Shown here piece after piece: positions 49,552 to 58,986 of a stretch of DNA of 64,000 nt (its first letter is position 1; every line of letters starts with the position of its first letter). Made by a program: the position numbers and the translations under genes. Below the pieces are notes generated by a model. The model was not told the origin of the DNA. It made no database searches and saw nothing but the letters and a program-made list of their open reading frames with translations. The stretch is taken from the NCBI RefSeq assembly GCF_002776695.1, contig NZ_LFJC01000003.1:2548339-2612338 (forward strand), given 5' to 3'. The DNA is from Bradyrhizobium nitroreducens (GTDB lineage: Bacteria; Pseudomonadota; Alphaproteobacteria; Rhizobiales; Xanthobacteraceae).

Positions 49552-50797
49552 GGCGCTCGCCCGCGCCGTCGTCGCGATCGCCTTTGCACTGCTGGTCGGC
49601 GCGGCGGGCCCCGCCCGCGCTGAAGCCCCCGTCATCCGCAGCTTCTCGACTGCGGGGCTCGCGCGGATCAGCGCTTTTCTTCGTGGCGAGGTCGCCGCCG
49701 GCAGGATTCCCGGCGCGGTCCTGCTGATCCAGCAGCACGGCAAGCCCGTGCTCTCCGAGACGTTCGGTCTGCGCGATACCAGGACGGCGCAGCCGATGAC
49801 GGACGACACCATCTTTCGCCTCTATTCGATGTCGAAACCGATCACCTCGGTCGCGGCGATGATGCTGGTGGACGATGGCAAGCTCGCGCTCGACGATGCT
49901 GTCGCGAAATACATTCCGGCTCTTGCCGATGTGAAGGTCGGCGTTGCGCAGGCCGATGGCGGGCTGGCACTCCGGCCGCTGGCGCGGCCGATCACGGTGC
50001 GCGACCTGCTCCGCCACACCTCGGGCATCACCTACGGATTCTATGGCGACAGTCCCGTGCGCAAGCTCTATGCGCAGGCCGGCCTGTTCGACGGCGATCC
50101 CGACAACGCGCAATTCGTCGCGCGGCTCGCGCGCCTGCCGCTGGCCGAACAGCCGGCGACGCTGTGGGACTATGGCCATTCCACCGACGTGCTCGGGCGT
50201 GTCATCGAGGTTGCCACGGGTCTGTCGCTCTATCGATTCGAGAAGGAGCGGCTGCTCGATCCCCTGGGAATGCGGGATACGGCGTTCTTCGTCGCCGACG
50301 ATGCCAAGCGGCCGCTGATCGCCGAACCTTTGCCCGGCGACTGGTTCGATCGTCCCGTCGCCGGCATCAAGGAGGCGACCGCGCCGCGGCGCTGGGAATC
50401 CGGCGGCGCCGGTATGGTCGGCACCATTGGCGACTATGCACGCTTCGCGCAGATGCTGCTCAACGGCGGCGAGCTCGACGGCCGGCGCTATCTCAGGCGC
50501 CAGACGCTGACGTTGATGACATCCGACCAGATCGGCGAGGGGAGCGGCGTGCGCAAGGACCCCGAATTCTACTTCCCGGGGGCCGATAGCGGCTTCGGGC
50601 TCGGCTTTGCCGTGCGCAGGCGAGCCACGGCGTGGCTGCCGGCAGGCGAATATCGCTGGGACGGCGTTGGCGGCACCTTCTTCTTCATCGATCCCGCCGA
50701 CGACATGTTCGTGATCTGCATGATGCAGTCGCCCTCGCAGCGTGGCCGCATCCAGGACGAGTTGAAGCGACTGGTCTACGCGGCGATGGGGCGCTGA
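49532..50797 (+). CDS. Exported serine hydrolase, class C beta-lactamase fold (copy 2)
   Basis: A 421-residue paralogue of the preceding gene, sharing the same motif positions: SMSK with Ser99 and Lys102, LIQQHGKPV, HTSGITYGFYGDS, WDYGHSTDVLGRV and DPLGMRDTAFFV. A signal peptide ends near residue 30 (GPARA). Its ATG lies 20 bases inside the end of copy 1 in another frame, so it is translated from the same mRNA. It probably arose by tandem duplication with later divergence and likely has a related ester or lactone substrate. The stop abuts the threonine aldolase stop on the opposite strand. Confidence 0.9.
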   Translation: MKPWRSEALARAVVAIAFALLVGAAGPARAEAPVIRSFSTAGLARISAFLRGEVAAGRIPGAVLLIQQHGKPVLSETFGLRDTRTAQPMTDDTIFRLYSMSKPITSVAAMMLVDDGKLALDDAVAKYIPALADVKVGVAQADGGLALRPLARPITVRDLLRHTSGITYGFYGDSPVRKLYAQAGLFDGDPDNAQFVARLARLPLAEQPATLWDYGHSTDVLGRVIEVATGLSLYRFEKERLLDPLGMRDTAFFVADDAKRPLIAEPLPGDWFDRPVAGIKEATAPRRWESGGAGMVGTIGDYARFAQMLLNGGELDGRRYLRRQTLTLMTSDQIGEGSGVRKDPEFYFPGADSGFGLGFAVRRRATAWLPAGEYRWDGVGGTFFFIDPADDMFVICMMQSPSQRGRIQDELKRLVYAAMGR

Positions 50798-51865
50798 CTA
50801 CGCCCCGCGCACGATCTCTCTGACGTATCCGATCGTCTCCTCGACCTGCGCCGCATTGACGTCGAGATGGGTGCAGGCGCGGATGCGGCCGTCCATCATC
50901 GCAAGCGTCACGCCGCGCTGGCGTAGCGCGGCGACCATCTTGTCGCCGGCAATGCAGGCGCCGTCAGGCTTGAAGAACACCAGATTGGTCTCGGGCTCCT
51001 GCACCTCGATGCCTGCGATCTGCGACAGCCCGCGAGCCAGCGCACGCGCATTGGCGTGGTCGTCGGCGAGGCGGTCGACGTGATGGTCGAGCGCGTAGAT
51101 GCAGGCGGCGGCGCAGATGCCGGCCTGCCGCATCGAGCCGCCGAGGCGCTGCTTCCACTGCCAGACCGCGTCGATGAAGGCGCGCGAGCCCGCCAGCACG
51201 CCGCCGATCGGTGCGCCCAGTCCTTTCGAGAAGTCGATCCAGGCCGAGTCCCAGCCCGCGGTCATGTCGCGCGGGGAGATGCCGCTGGCCACGGTGGCGT
51301 TGAGCAGGCGCGCGCCGTCCATGTGGGTGACGAGGCCGTGTTGTTTCGCGATCGCGACGATCTCGTCGAGCGCGGCCTTCTTCCAGATCGTCCCGCCGCC
51401 GATATTGGCAGTTTGCTCGACGCTGACGACGGTCTGCGGCGGCTGGTAGCGGGTGCGCGGATGCAGGGCTTTCCGGAACGTTTCCGGTGTGAACTGGCCG
51501 TCGGGACCCCTGAGCTGCGTCACCTGAAAACCGCCGATCGCAGCATGCGCGCCGCCTTCGCGGGCGATGATATGCGCGGTCTCGTGCGCCAAAATCTCGT
51601 CGCCGGGGCGGCAATGCACCAGCGTCGCGGTGACGTTGCACATGGTGCCCGAGGGCATGTAGACGGCGGCTTCCTTGCCAAGCAGATTCGCCACGCGCTC
51701 GCACAGCGCATTCACGGTCGGATCGTCGCCGACCTGCTCGTCGCCGACCTCCGCCCGCGCCATCGCCTCGCGCATTCCCGGCGTCGGCTTGGTCTGCGTG
51801 TCCGAGAGCAGATTGATGCGCACCGGCGGCGCCTTGGGATCGATCGGGGGAGGCGTGTAGAGCAT
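50798..51865 (-). CDS. Low-specificity L-threonine aldolase (GntG/LtaE family)
   Basis: A 355-residue PLP enzyme that splits L-threonine or allo-threonine into glycine and acetaldehyde. The N-terminus has [19 protein letters not shown], then [17 protein letters not shown], the PLP phosphate site [18 protein letters not shown] and the PLP lysine Lys214 in [14 protein letters not shown]. The ATG at 51863-51865 has AGGAG eight bases upstream, so it is preferred over two earlier ATGs. It shares no operon with its neighbours. Confidence 0.92.
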   Translation of the reverse strand: MLYTPPPIDPKAPPVRINLLSDTQTKPTPGMREAMARAEVGDEQVGDDPTVNALCERVANLLGKEAAVYMPSGTMCNVTATLVHCRPGDEILAHETAHIIAREGGAHAAIGGFQVTQLRGPDGQFTPETFRKALHPRTRYQPPQTVVSVEQTANIGGGTIWKKAALDEIVAIAKQHGLVTHMDGARLLNATVASGISPRDMTAGWDSAWIDFSKGLGAPIGGVLAGSRAFIDAVWQWKQRLGGSMRQAGICAAACIYALDHHVDRLADDHANARALARGLSQIAGIEVQEPETNLVFFKPDGACIAGDKMVAALRQRGVTLAMMDGRIRACTHLDVNAAQVEETIGYVREIVRGA

Positions 51866-51911
51866 GCGACGGCTCCTAAGCATTGCGGCCACTGAAGTGT
51901 GGCTCTTAAGC

Positions 51912-51938
51912 AAAAAGGCCCCGGCGAACCGGGGCCTT
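51912..51938 (-). terminator. Rho-independent terminator of rpsD
   Basis: A perfect stem AGGCCCCGG with CCGGGGCCT around a CGAA loop (about 51916-51937), followed on the minus strand by UUUUU (51912-51916 on the complementary strand). It lies about 15 bases past the rpsD stop. On the plus strand it is followed only by TTC. Confidence 0.88.
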
Positions 51939-51952
51939 TCGATATTCAGATC

Positions 51953-52570
51953 TTAGCGCGAATAGAATTCGACGACCAGATGGGGCTCCATCTGCACCGG
52001 GAACGGCACGTCGGAGAGGCCGGGGATGCGAATGTACTTCGCGGTCATCTTGCCGTGGTCGACTTCGAGATAGTCGGGGGTGTCGCGCTCGGGGAGCTGG
52101 CTGGCTTCGAGGACGTGGGCGAGCTGCTTGGAGGCTTCCTTGACCTCGATCACGTCGCCGACCTTGAGCTGGTAGCTCGAGATGTTGACCTTGCGGCCGT
52201 TCACCTTGATGTGGCCGTGGTTGATGAACTGGCGGGCGGCGAAGATGGTGGAGACGAACTTGGCGCGATACACGACCGCGTCGAGACGACGCTCCAGAAG
52301 GCCGATCAGGTTCTCGCCGGTGTCACCCTTGAGGCGGCTGGCTTCCACGTAGATGCCGTGGAACTGACGCTCGCTGATGTTGGCGTAGTAGCCCTTCAGC
52401 TTCTGCTTGGCGCGCAGCTGCACGCCGAAGTCGGAGAGCTTGCCCTTGCGGCGCTGGCCGTGCTGGCCGGGGCCGTACTCGCGGCGGTTCACGGGGCTCT
52501 TCGGGCGACCCCAGATATTCTGGCCCATACGGCGATCGATCTTGTACTTCGCCTCACTGCGCTTAGTCAT
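51953..52570 (-). CDS. rpsD: 30S ribosomal protein S4
   Basis: A 205-residue primary rRNA-binding protein of the small subunit. It has [33 protein letters not shown], and the S4 RNA-binding domain [26 protein letters not shown]. The start [10 protein letters not shown] (ATG 52568-52570) has AGAGGA upstream. Standing alone outside the alpha-operon is normal for alphaproteobacteria. A strong terminator follows. Confidence 0.98.
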   Translation of the reverse strand: MTKRSEAKYKIDRRMGQNIWGRPKSPVNRREYGPGQHGQRRKGKLSDFGVQLRAKQKLKGYYANISERQFHGIYVEASRLKGDTGENLIGLLERRLDAVVYRAKFVSTIFAARQFINHGHIKVNGRKVNISSYQLKVGDVIEVKEASKQLAHVLEASQLPERDTPDYLEVDHGKMTAKYIRIPGLSDVPFPVQMEPHLVVEFYSR

Positions 52571-52769
52571 CGCGTCCTCTTCGGTTGCATGGTTTGAGGA
52601 AACGCGCCCTCCTGTGTGACGGGCCAAAGCCCGGCACCGACAGGTCCGATCCCCAAAGCTAGAGGGAGCCGACCACGGGTCGCGAAACGCTTCGCGGGCC
52701 GAAATCGGCCCGCGAGCAGGCGCCTTTTAGGGGAGTTTGGGGTTCGCTGTCAATGCGAATGGCCCGGAA

Positions 52770-53537
52770 TCAGGTCCCGACGGCCCGGATCGGCTTTGGC
52801 CCAGCCGCCCGCAATTCGGCAGCGATTTCAGTGTTCAGGACCTGTTCCAGACGGGTGAGCACCCGGGCGATCGGGGCAGCGTCGGTGACCCGGTGATCCC
52901 AGCGGATCACGACATGGATGGTCTGGTCGCCCTCGACCACCCCATAGCTGACGATGAAGGGGCCCGGCGTGACCGGGTGGAGTTCGCCACCGCCATAGGC
53001 GGCCACCGAGCTCACCGCAAAGCTGCCGAACCAGTTGCCGCGCTGCCGGCCGAAATTGAGGCCAATCGCCCAGGACAGGCGCCGCAGCGGCCACGGCAGG
53101 CGGGTTGCCCGCATGATCTTGCGGAACATCGGGACGTCCTCGATCGGCGCCGTCTTGCCGCGCCGGATCTCGGCGTCGATCGCGGCCATGGCCATGGTCT
53201 CGGGAGCCGCGATTCGCTGCGGCAGGACGCATTCCTCGCCGTCCTCGACCCGGGCAATGGCCACCAGCGCCACGCTCTTGGGCAGCTCATAGAGCGTGGG
53301 ACGGGGCCATTTGGCATAGACGGTGCGCAGGATCGGCTCGTCCCTGGCGACGAGGGCGAAAGCCTTGACGAACATCGCCGCCCAGCCGGCCGGTGCGGCC
53401 GCACCGGCGCGGGCCTCCAGCAGGGGGCGGATATGGAGCGAACGGGACAGCGACACGAACGGCACGTCCATCGACGCGCGCATGAGGTCGCAGATCAGGC
53501 GGCGCGGCAGCGAAATGGCTTTTGGCGTCCCGCGCAT
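52770..53537 (-). CDS. Free-standing E2-like (2-oxoacid dehydrogenase) acyltransferase domain
   Basis: A 255-residue protein matching only the catalytic domain of dihydrolipoyl acyltransferases (chloramphenicol acetyltransferase fold). The C-terminal VVIRWDHRVTDAAPIARVLT corresponds to the E2 active-site HRxxDG motif, with His and Asp present but Ala in place of Gly. The N-terminus (ISLPRRLICDLMRASMDVPF) fits the fold's first helix. It has no lipoyl or E1/E3-binding domain. It may acylate a small molecule. The 5' neighbour is rpsD, and no linked pathway is visible. Confidence 0.75.
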   Translation of the reverse strand: MRGTPKAISLPRRLICDLMRASMDVPFVSLSRSLHIRPLLEARAGAAAPAGWAAMFVKAFALVARDEPILRTVYAKWPRPTLYELPKSVALVAIARVEDGEECVLPQRIAAPETMAMAAIDAEIRRGKTAPIEDVPMFRKIMRATRLPWPLRRLSWAIGLNFGRQRGNWFGSFAVSSVAAYGGGELHPVTPGPFIVSYGVVEGDQTIHVVIRWDHRVTDAAPIARVLTRLEQVLNTEIAAELRAAGPKPIRAVGT

Positions 53538-53644
53538 CGCTCTTTCGGTTCCCGCGGATCAAAATACGTGCAGCGAGAGGGAGTTCCCGCTCGCCGCCTG
53601 CTCTAGCACGAACCAACCCGCGTAGGGTCGGTAGGTTCGACGAA

Positions 53645-54028
53645 TCAGGGGGCCGGCGAAGCCAGCGGCTTGGTCTTGTCGACGACGTAAACTCCGAGCA
53701 CTTTCATGGCCTTGTCGCCGTGGGCCTTGGCGTCGTGCACCACGCCGGCCGGGATCTGGTAGGAATCGCCGGCTTTCAGGGTTTTCTCAGGCTGGCCATC
53801 GATGAGGAGATTGAGCTCGCCTTCGAGCACGTAGCCGGTCTCGATACCCGGATGGGTATGGCGTCCGGCGGCGCCGCCCGCCGGGACTTCCGCAATGGCG
53901 GTGATGGTATTATAGCCCTCCGGGAACTCGACCTTCTGAAGCGGGGTGCGTTTGATGCCGGGCTGCTGGGCGAAGGCGGCAAAGGCAAGTCCTGCAAAGG
54001 ACAGAGCGAGCAAAGTCTTCTTGAGCAT
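53645..54028 (-). CDS. Exported cupin-domain protein
   Basis: A 127-residue single-domain cupin. A signal peptide covers MLKKTLLALSFAGLAFAAFA. The two cupin motifs are AGRHTHPGIETGYVLEGEL (His, His, Glu metal ligands) and AGDSYQIPAGVVHDAKAHG (third His). It binds a metal and perhaps a small ligand in the periplasm; no enzyme activity can be assigned. GGAGG lies upstream of the ATG at 54026-54028. Confidence 0.88.
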   Translation of the reverse strand: MLKKTLLALSFAGLAFAAFAQQPGIKRTPLQKVEFPEGYNTITAIAEVPAGGAAGRHTHPGIETGYVLEGELNLLIDGQPEKTLKAGDSYQIPAGVVHDAKAHGDKAMKVLGVYVVDKTKPLASPAP

Positions 54029-54097
54029 GGTTGTTTTCCTCCCGGGAACGACCCTAGCAGCGCGGCAGTTCCCGGCAAGGTGGTCGCGTCGGCTTGT

Positions 54098-54871
54098 TTA
54101 GCGCCTGATCCCGTCGAACGCGGCCATGATGCCGCGCTGGAATAGCGACCAGTCAAAGCCGAGCGCGATGGCGCGATAGCCGCGGTCGATGAGGGCGTTG
54201 GCCTGATCGGCGGTGCGAGCGACGCCGCCGATCGGCACGCCGCTTTTGAGGATGCCGGCCTCGGCCCGTGCGACCAGCTCCAGCAGCTCCGGATCGTCCA
54301 TCTGTCCGCGCTTGTTGATGGACGTCGCGAGATCGCCGGGGCCGATCACCGCGACGTCGATTCCGGGTGTGGCCATGATCTCGTCGATGCGGTTGACGGC
54401 CTCGATATGCTCGATGGTGACCATGCAGATCATCTCGTCGTCGGCACTGGCCATGTAATCCGGCATCGACTGGCCCCAGCGGAACGGCGCGTGGAACGGA
54501 CCCCAGAGACGATCGCCGCGCGGCGGATAGCGCACGCTGCGCACCGCCTTCTCCGCTTCAGCGCGGTTCGTGATCATCGGAAAGTTGATGCCGAAGGCGC
54601 CGATGTCCATCGGGGCCTTCGCAAGCCACGGCTCGTTGGCGGCGATCCGCACCAAGGGCGTGCATGGCGTGCCCGTCGTCGCGGCGATCATCGCGTGTGC
54701 TTCGGTGAGACCGATCGGTCCATGCTCGAGATCGACGATGATCCAGTCGAGCGAGCGCGCCATGATCTGCACCATCTGCACGCTCGGGATCGTCGCGATC
54801 GCGCCGAAGGCGGGACGGCCCTCGCGCCAGAGCTGGCGGAGACGGTTGAGTGGCGTGGACGGAACTGGCAT
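54098..54871 (-). CDS. HpcH/HpaI-family aldolase
   Basis: A 257-residue TIM-barrel class II aldolase. It has LDWIIVDLEHGPIGLTEAHA (metal-binding Glu-His), PLVRIAANEPWL, RGDRLWGPF, MVTIEHIEAVNRIDEI and IGPGDLATSIN. The family cleaves 4-hydroxy-2-oxo acids to pyruvate and an aldehyde. The exact substrate is unknown; no aromatic-degradation genes are near. The ATG at 54869-54871 is the only good start. Confidence 0.88.
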   Translation of the reverse strand: MPVPSTPLNRLRQLWREGRPAFGAIATIPSVQMVQIMARSLDWIIVDLEHGPIGLTEAHAMIAATTGTPCTPLVRIAANEPWLAKAPMDIGAFGINFPMITNRAEAEKAVRSVRYPPRGDRLWGPFHAPFRWGQSMPDYMASADDEMICMVTIEHIEAVNRIDEIMATPGIDVAVIGPGDLATSINKRGQMDDPELLELVARAEAGILKSGVPIGGVARTADQANALIDRGYRAIALGFDWSLFQRGIMAAFDGIRR

Positions 54872-54932
54872 CGAAAGGCCTGCGGCTAGGGAGTGACGGC
54901 AAAACCTAGCAGCGCGCCGTCGCAGCGCAAGC

Positions 54933-55730
54933 TCAGGCCAGCGCGCGGCCGCCGAAGAACGGCGTCAGCGTGGCCGAAAGACCGTGCACGCGGTTCGAGG
55001 TGAAGATCATCGCGGCGCCGGCCTGCGCGATGTCGCGGCCAGGCGCACCCAGCAGATCCGAGACGCGGCGGGCGATCGCCGGCGCCGGATCGATCCAGTC
55101 GACCGGCCACGGCGCCAGCCGCTTCAGCCGGTCGAGCAGCAGTGGATAATGGGTGCAGGCGAGCACGATGGTGTCGGTGCGCGCGCCGGCGTCCTCGGCA
55201 TCGCCGACGAAGCAGGGAGCGAGCTCGGCAAGGATGTCGTTATCGCTGATCGGATGGCCACCGAGCGCGGCTTCGGCGAGCGAAGCGAGCTCGGGCGAGC
55301 CGACCAGCGTCACCTCGCAACCTTGCGCGAAGTCGCGGATCAGCGCCTTGGTGTATTCGCGCTTCACCGTGCCCTTGGTGCCGAGCACCGAGACGCGGCG
55401 GGTCTTCGACTGCGCGCAGGCCGGCTTGATTGCCGGCACGGTGCCGACGAAAGGCACGGAATATGCGGCGCGCAGGTGAGACAGGACCAGGGTGGACGCC
55501 GTATTGCAGGCGATGACGACGATATCAGGATCATGCATGCCGATCAGCTCCCCCATCAGCGGCACGACGCGGGCGATGATCTCGTCCTCGCTGTGGTGGC
55601 CGTAAGGGAAGAAGGCGTCGTCAGCGACGTAGACGAAATGGGCATCGGAGCGCGCCGCCACGACCTCACGCAGCACCGTGAGCCCGCCAAGGCCGGAATC
55701 GAATACCAGGATCGTCGGAGAATTGGTCAC
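54933..55730 (-). CDS. murI: Glutamate racemase
   Basis: Makes D-glutamate for peptidoglycan. The 265-residue protein has ILVFDSGLGGLTVLREV, the catalytic Cys75 in VIACNTAST, and the second Cys192 in LACTHYPLLLDRL, both needed for the two-base mechanism. SVLGTKGTVKREYT completes the substrate site. The first codon is GTG at 55728-55730 with GGGTAA upstream. It is followed by the HpcH aldolase after 61 bases, possibly in one transcript. Confidence 0.95.
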   Translation of the reverse strand: MTNSPTILVFDSGLGGLTVLREVVAARSDAHFVYVADDAFFPYGHHSEDEIIARVVPLMGELIGMHDPDIVVIACNTASTLVLSHLRAAYSVPFVGTVPAIKPACAQSKTRRVSVLGTKGTVKREYTKALIRDFAQGCEVTLVGSPELASLAEAALGGHPISDNDILAELAPCFVGDAEDAGARTDTIVLACTHYPLLLDRLKRLAPWPVDWIDPAPAIARRVSDLLGAPGRDIAQAGAAMIFTSNRVHGLSATLTPFFGGRALA

Positions 55731-55941
55731 ACGGTTACCCTAGCCCTGCATGGTTACCATTCGGTTTTTGGGGCGGTTTTGCGGCGAGGGCACCCAGAAC
55801 GCGTTTGGCCCGGTTGATTTCTTGCTTGGCCCGTCATATCCGCAAATTCCCGGGGGGACAGGGAGGTGCGGCGCGCGCTTTCCTGGCGCGAGGCGGTAGG
55901 ATGCCTTCCGGCTGGTCCGATTTGCGCGCGCAGGAGGCGTC

Positions 55942-56583
55942 ATGCTCACCGTCCATCATCTTGGCAGGTCGCAGTCCGAGCGCATCGTCTGGCTCTGCGA
56001 GGAGCTTGGAATTCCCTACGAGCTGAAGCGCTACGCCCGCGATCCCGTCACCATGCTTGCGCCGCCCGACTACAAGGCGCTGCATCCGATCGGGGCGGCA
56101 CCCGTTATCACCGAGGGCGATATCGTGCTCGCCGAATCCGGCGCCATTGTCGACTACATCATGGCCAGATACGGCAATGGCCGGCTCGTGCTCCGCCCCG
56201 ACGATCCTGATTTCGCGCAATTCCTGTACTGGTTTCACTTCGCCAACGGCACGCTGCAGGCCGGCATGGGGCGCCTGATGATCCTGAGCCGGCTCAAGCT
56301 CGCCGAGGACAATCCGATGCTGGTCGCGACCAGGGGGCGTGTCGACCGCGCCTTCGATCTGGTCGATGCGCGCGTCCGCGATGCCGAATATCTCGCCGGC
56401 AGCACCTTCACCACCGCCGACATCATGATCGGCTTCTCGCTCACCACGATGCGCTACTTCCAGCCTTATGACCTCCAGCGTTGCCCGAACGTGGTGAGAT
56501 ATCTCGGCCGCATCGGGGCGCGGCCTGCCTACCGGCGAGCGATGGAAAAGGGCGATCCGGGCATGGCGCTGCTCTTGAGTTGA
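55942..56583 (+). CDS. Glutathione S-transferase
   Basis: A 213-residue GST. The thioredoxin-like N-domain has LTVHHLGRSQSERIVWLCEELGIPYEL shown by HHLGRSQSERIVWLCEEL, the cis-Pro and glutathione contacts APVITEGDIVLAESGAIVDY, and an all-helical C-domain with STFTTADIMIGFSLT. The active residue near SQSERIVW is probably Ser. AGGAGG precedes the ATG at 55942. The physiological substrate is unknown; the C-terminus ends at GMALLLS. It converges on the cNMP-binding gene. Confidence 0.92.
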   Translation: MLTVHHLGRSQSERIVWLCEELGIPYELKRYARDPVTMLAPPDYKALHPIGAAPVITEGDIVLAESGAIVDYIMARYGNGRLVLRPDDPDFAQFLYWFHFANGTLQAGMGRLMILSRLKLAEDNPMLVATRGRVDRAFDLVDARVRDAEYLAGSTFTTADIMIGFSLTTMRYFQPYDLQRCPNVVRYLGRIGARPAYRRAMEKGDPGMALLLS

Positions 56584-56590
56584 GCCGCGG

Positions 56591-57397
56591 TCACGCGATC
56601 CGGTTCGTCGTGGCGGCCCGTGCTGCGTTCAGCTGGTTCTGCAGGCGATCGATGTTCTGCAGCAGGCGCTGACTGGTCAGCACCAGGAAGTAATAGCCGA
56701 ACTGCGGATCCTGGAAGTAGATCTCCAGCAGCCGGTCGTAGGTGATCGTGAGCACCTGTCCGTCCTCGATGCATTCGATCGTTCCGGTGCGCCGGTTGTC
56801 CGGCGTAAGGAAGCCGAGCTCCCCCATCAGCGCGCCAGGCCCGATCTCGACATTGATCTCCTTGACCAGGAACTTGCCGGTGACGGTGAGCAGCATCTCC
56901 TTGGCGGGATCGCCGAGCTTGAACAGCGTGTCGCCGCGGCGATATTTGCGTTCGGTCATGAACGGCTTGAGCCACTCGATCGACATGTCGCCCTCGGCCG
57001 CATGGCGCGCCTTCTTGACCAGCTTGAGCATCTGCCGCAGGCGCAGGGCGTTGATCGGAAGCATCAGGAGGTAGAGCAGGAACGTCGCGACATTGGCGGA
57101 GAGTGCGCCGAAAATGGCGAAGAATGCGCAGCCGATCATGTTGGCGACGCGCAGCGGCACCATCGTCCGCATCAAGAGGGTGGCGACGAAGAAGACCGCA
57201 CCGACCACGGCGAACATATTGGCGAGCGTGATGTTGTGGACGAAGATCTCCAGCAGCCGGTTGAAGATCGCATCCCAGGTGACGTCGTTGGGATCGAGCC
57301 CCATCTGGACCAGGATCTTTGCGATCCTGAGATTGTCCGTGGCCGCTTCGAGAATGCGGTCGAGGATCGAGGAAATGTCTGCGCTGCCGGACGGCAT
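56591..57397 (-). CDS. Membrane protein with cytoplasmic cNMP-binding domain (Popeye-like layout)
   Basis: A 268-residue protein. Two or three hydrophobic segments (residues about 55-72, 77-97 and 98-118) are followed by a cyclic nucleotide-binding domain (about 145-245): YRRGDTLFKLGDPAKEMLLTVTGKF, GALMGELGFLTPDNRRTGTIE and VLTITYDRLLEI. The short GELGF...RRTGT cassette keeps the Gly-Glu and Arg of cAMP binders. No DNA-binding helix-turn-helix is present, so it is not a Crp regulator. The layout resembles Popeye-domain proteins. The ATG at 57395-57397 is chosen; upstream codons do not read as protein. Confidence 0.78.
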   Translation of the reverse strand: MPSGSADISSILDRILEAATDNLRIAKILVQMGLDPNDVTWDAIFNRLLEIFVHNITLANMFAVVGAVFFVATLLMRTMVPLRVANMIGCAFFAIFGALSANVATFLLYLLMLPINALRLRQMLKLVKKARHAAEGDMSIEWLKPFMTERKYRRGDTLFKLGDPAKEMLLTVTGKFLVKEINVEIGPGALMGELGFLTPDNRRTGTIECIEDGQVLTITYDRLLEIYFQDPQFGYYFLVLTSQRLLQNIDRLQNQLNAARAATTNRIA

Positions 57398-57654
57398 GGT
57401 ACTAACCCCGCGTAAGGCCTTCAGTCCTGGTCCGTATTGGTATAGCCGAAATCGAATGACGACCGCTTGAATGACGCTTTCGGCCGTCATGCCGCAAGAG
57501 GCAAATTTTAGCCCGATCGGGCGTTTCGGCAATTGCCCGTTGGTTGTGCGTATGACCTTGAAATGCCGGTGATTCGGAACTGGCGGCACGGGCTCCGGTC
57601 TTGAGTCAACCTTGCATGCCCCCGGCTAGCCTGGCGCGCAGGCCGACCGTCGCC

Positions 57655-58737
57655 TTACGGCTTGGCGGCGGGCTGCACGACCCGCTGTTCGACGAGGTCA
57701 AGGTGACCGGGGAGCGAGCCGGCGCGCAGCAACATGGCGACGCTGCTCGCTTCCTCCAGGGTAAAGTTGCCGGAGATCTGGCCCGAGCCGCCGGTGATGG
57801 GCTCGCGGATCACGGGGGCGGAAACCACCTTGTCGTCGAGCACGATGGCGAAGGGCCTTCCGACATTCTCTGCGGTGAGGTGGGCGAAGCGCCGCGTGCC
57901 GCGGCCGTTGAAGCGGAACCAGGCGATCGGTTCCTTCGTGCCGGTCGCAAAGCCCGGGCCCGCATAGCTGACGTCGTCCCCCTCGAGCGCGCTGCCCTTG
58001 GCGACGAGATAAGGCTTGTTGTCCTTGAAGCCGAGCAGGACTTCGCTGCCTTCGGGCGGCGTGCCGGATTGCGCCTGCTCGCCCGGCATCGAAAGGTCCA
58101 CAAGGCGGAAGCCCACCTTGATCTTCCGGGCAAAGATCGCAGTCGTCTGCTCCGGATTCATTTCGCCCGGCACGAAGATGCGGATGCGGTCGGTGCCGTC
58201 GGGTTGGACGCTGGCGAGCCTGATGCCTGAATCCTTGAGGCGTTGTTCGATCATGGCGACGGAATCTTCAACGAGATCGCGCAGCCGTGCCGCGGAAGCG
58301 GCCTCGGTCGGTGCCAGCCGGACCAGTCCGTCGCCGCCATCTGTCACGGTGAGCGCATGCGACGGCAATCCCTCCGCGGCTGAGGCGAGCTTGCGCGCGA
58401 GCATGTCGCGGGCCCTGGCGTCCGCGATCTTCAGTTCGACGCCGCCATCGCGGATCGCAAGTCCGGAGAAGGCGATCTTGTTCTCGCGCAGGGTCTTGTA
58501 GACGTCGTCGCGCCAATCCGTGATCACGCTCTCGCGCAGGCCGTCGGCATCGACCTTGTAGACGATGCGCGAGCCGCCGAGTTTTTCCATCTTGTCGCCG
58601 ACGAAGGCCGCGATCTTGGCGCGCATCTTGTCGAGCTGACTGTCCTCGGCGCGCGAGGCCCGGGGCAGGGCGATCGCGGCCGCAACGGCGAGCGCGACGA
58701 TCAGCACTGTCTTGCGGTCTTGCTGGGGCCTCGTCAT
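57655..58737 (-). CDS. Exported SecD P1-domain protein lacking the membrane part
   Basis: A 360-residue protein with a signal peptide (VLIVALAVAAAIALPRASRA). It has the SecD periplasmic P1 region: KLGGSRIVYKVDADGL (matches SecD GGxHLLLEVD), then the P1 head with GFRLVDLSMPG, WFRFNGRGTRRFAHLTAENVG and the end GGSGQISGNFTLEEASSVAM, LLRAGSLPGHL. Normal SecD continues with about five transmembrane helices; this protein stops right after VEQRVVQPAAKP. It may bind exported proteins or have another periplasmic role. GAGG precedes the ATG at 58735-58737. It is divergent from the acyl-CoA synthetase. Confidence 0.85.
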   Translation of the reverse strand: MTRPQQDRKTVLIVALAVAAAIALPRASRAEDSQLDKMRAKIAAFVGDKMEKLGGSRIVYKVDADGLRESVITDWRDDVYKTLRENKIAFSGLAIRDGGVELKIADARARDMLARKLASAAEGLPSHALTVTDGGDGLVRLAPTEAASAARLRDLVEDSVAMIEQRLKDSGIRLASVQPDGTDRIRIFVPGEMNPEQTTAIFARKIKVGFRLVDLSMPGEQAQSGTPPEGSEVLLGFKDNKPYLVAKGSALEGDDVSYAGPGFATGTKEPIAWFRFNGRGTRRFAHLTAENVGRPFAIVLDDKVVSAPVIREPITGGSGQISGNFTLEEASSVAMLLRAGSLPGHLDLVEQRVVQPAAKP

Positions 58738-58986
58738 GATCACCTCGAGTCTTGCGGCAGGACGCTGGCAGGCGAAGCTGATGCCTGTTTTAGGTCCCCG
58801 GACCGGGCGCGGAGGTTCAAACATCTCACAGGCAAGTTTGATCGCCACGGCCGCTGGGCCATGGACGAACGCTCGATCATCCATCATTCTGTTCCCGCTC
58901 GACCGGCCATCGGTCGAGACCGCGCCGAACCAAAATGTCAAAAGACAGGGCGGCCGGGATTTGCATCTGAGGGAGGACGGAATTCC

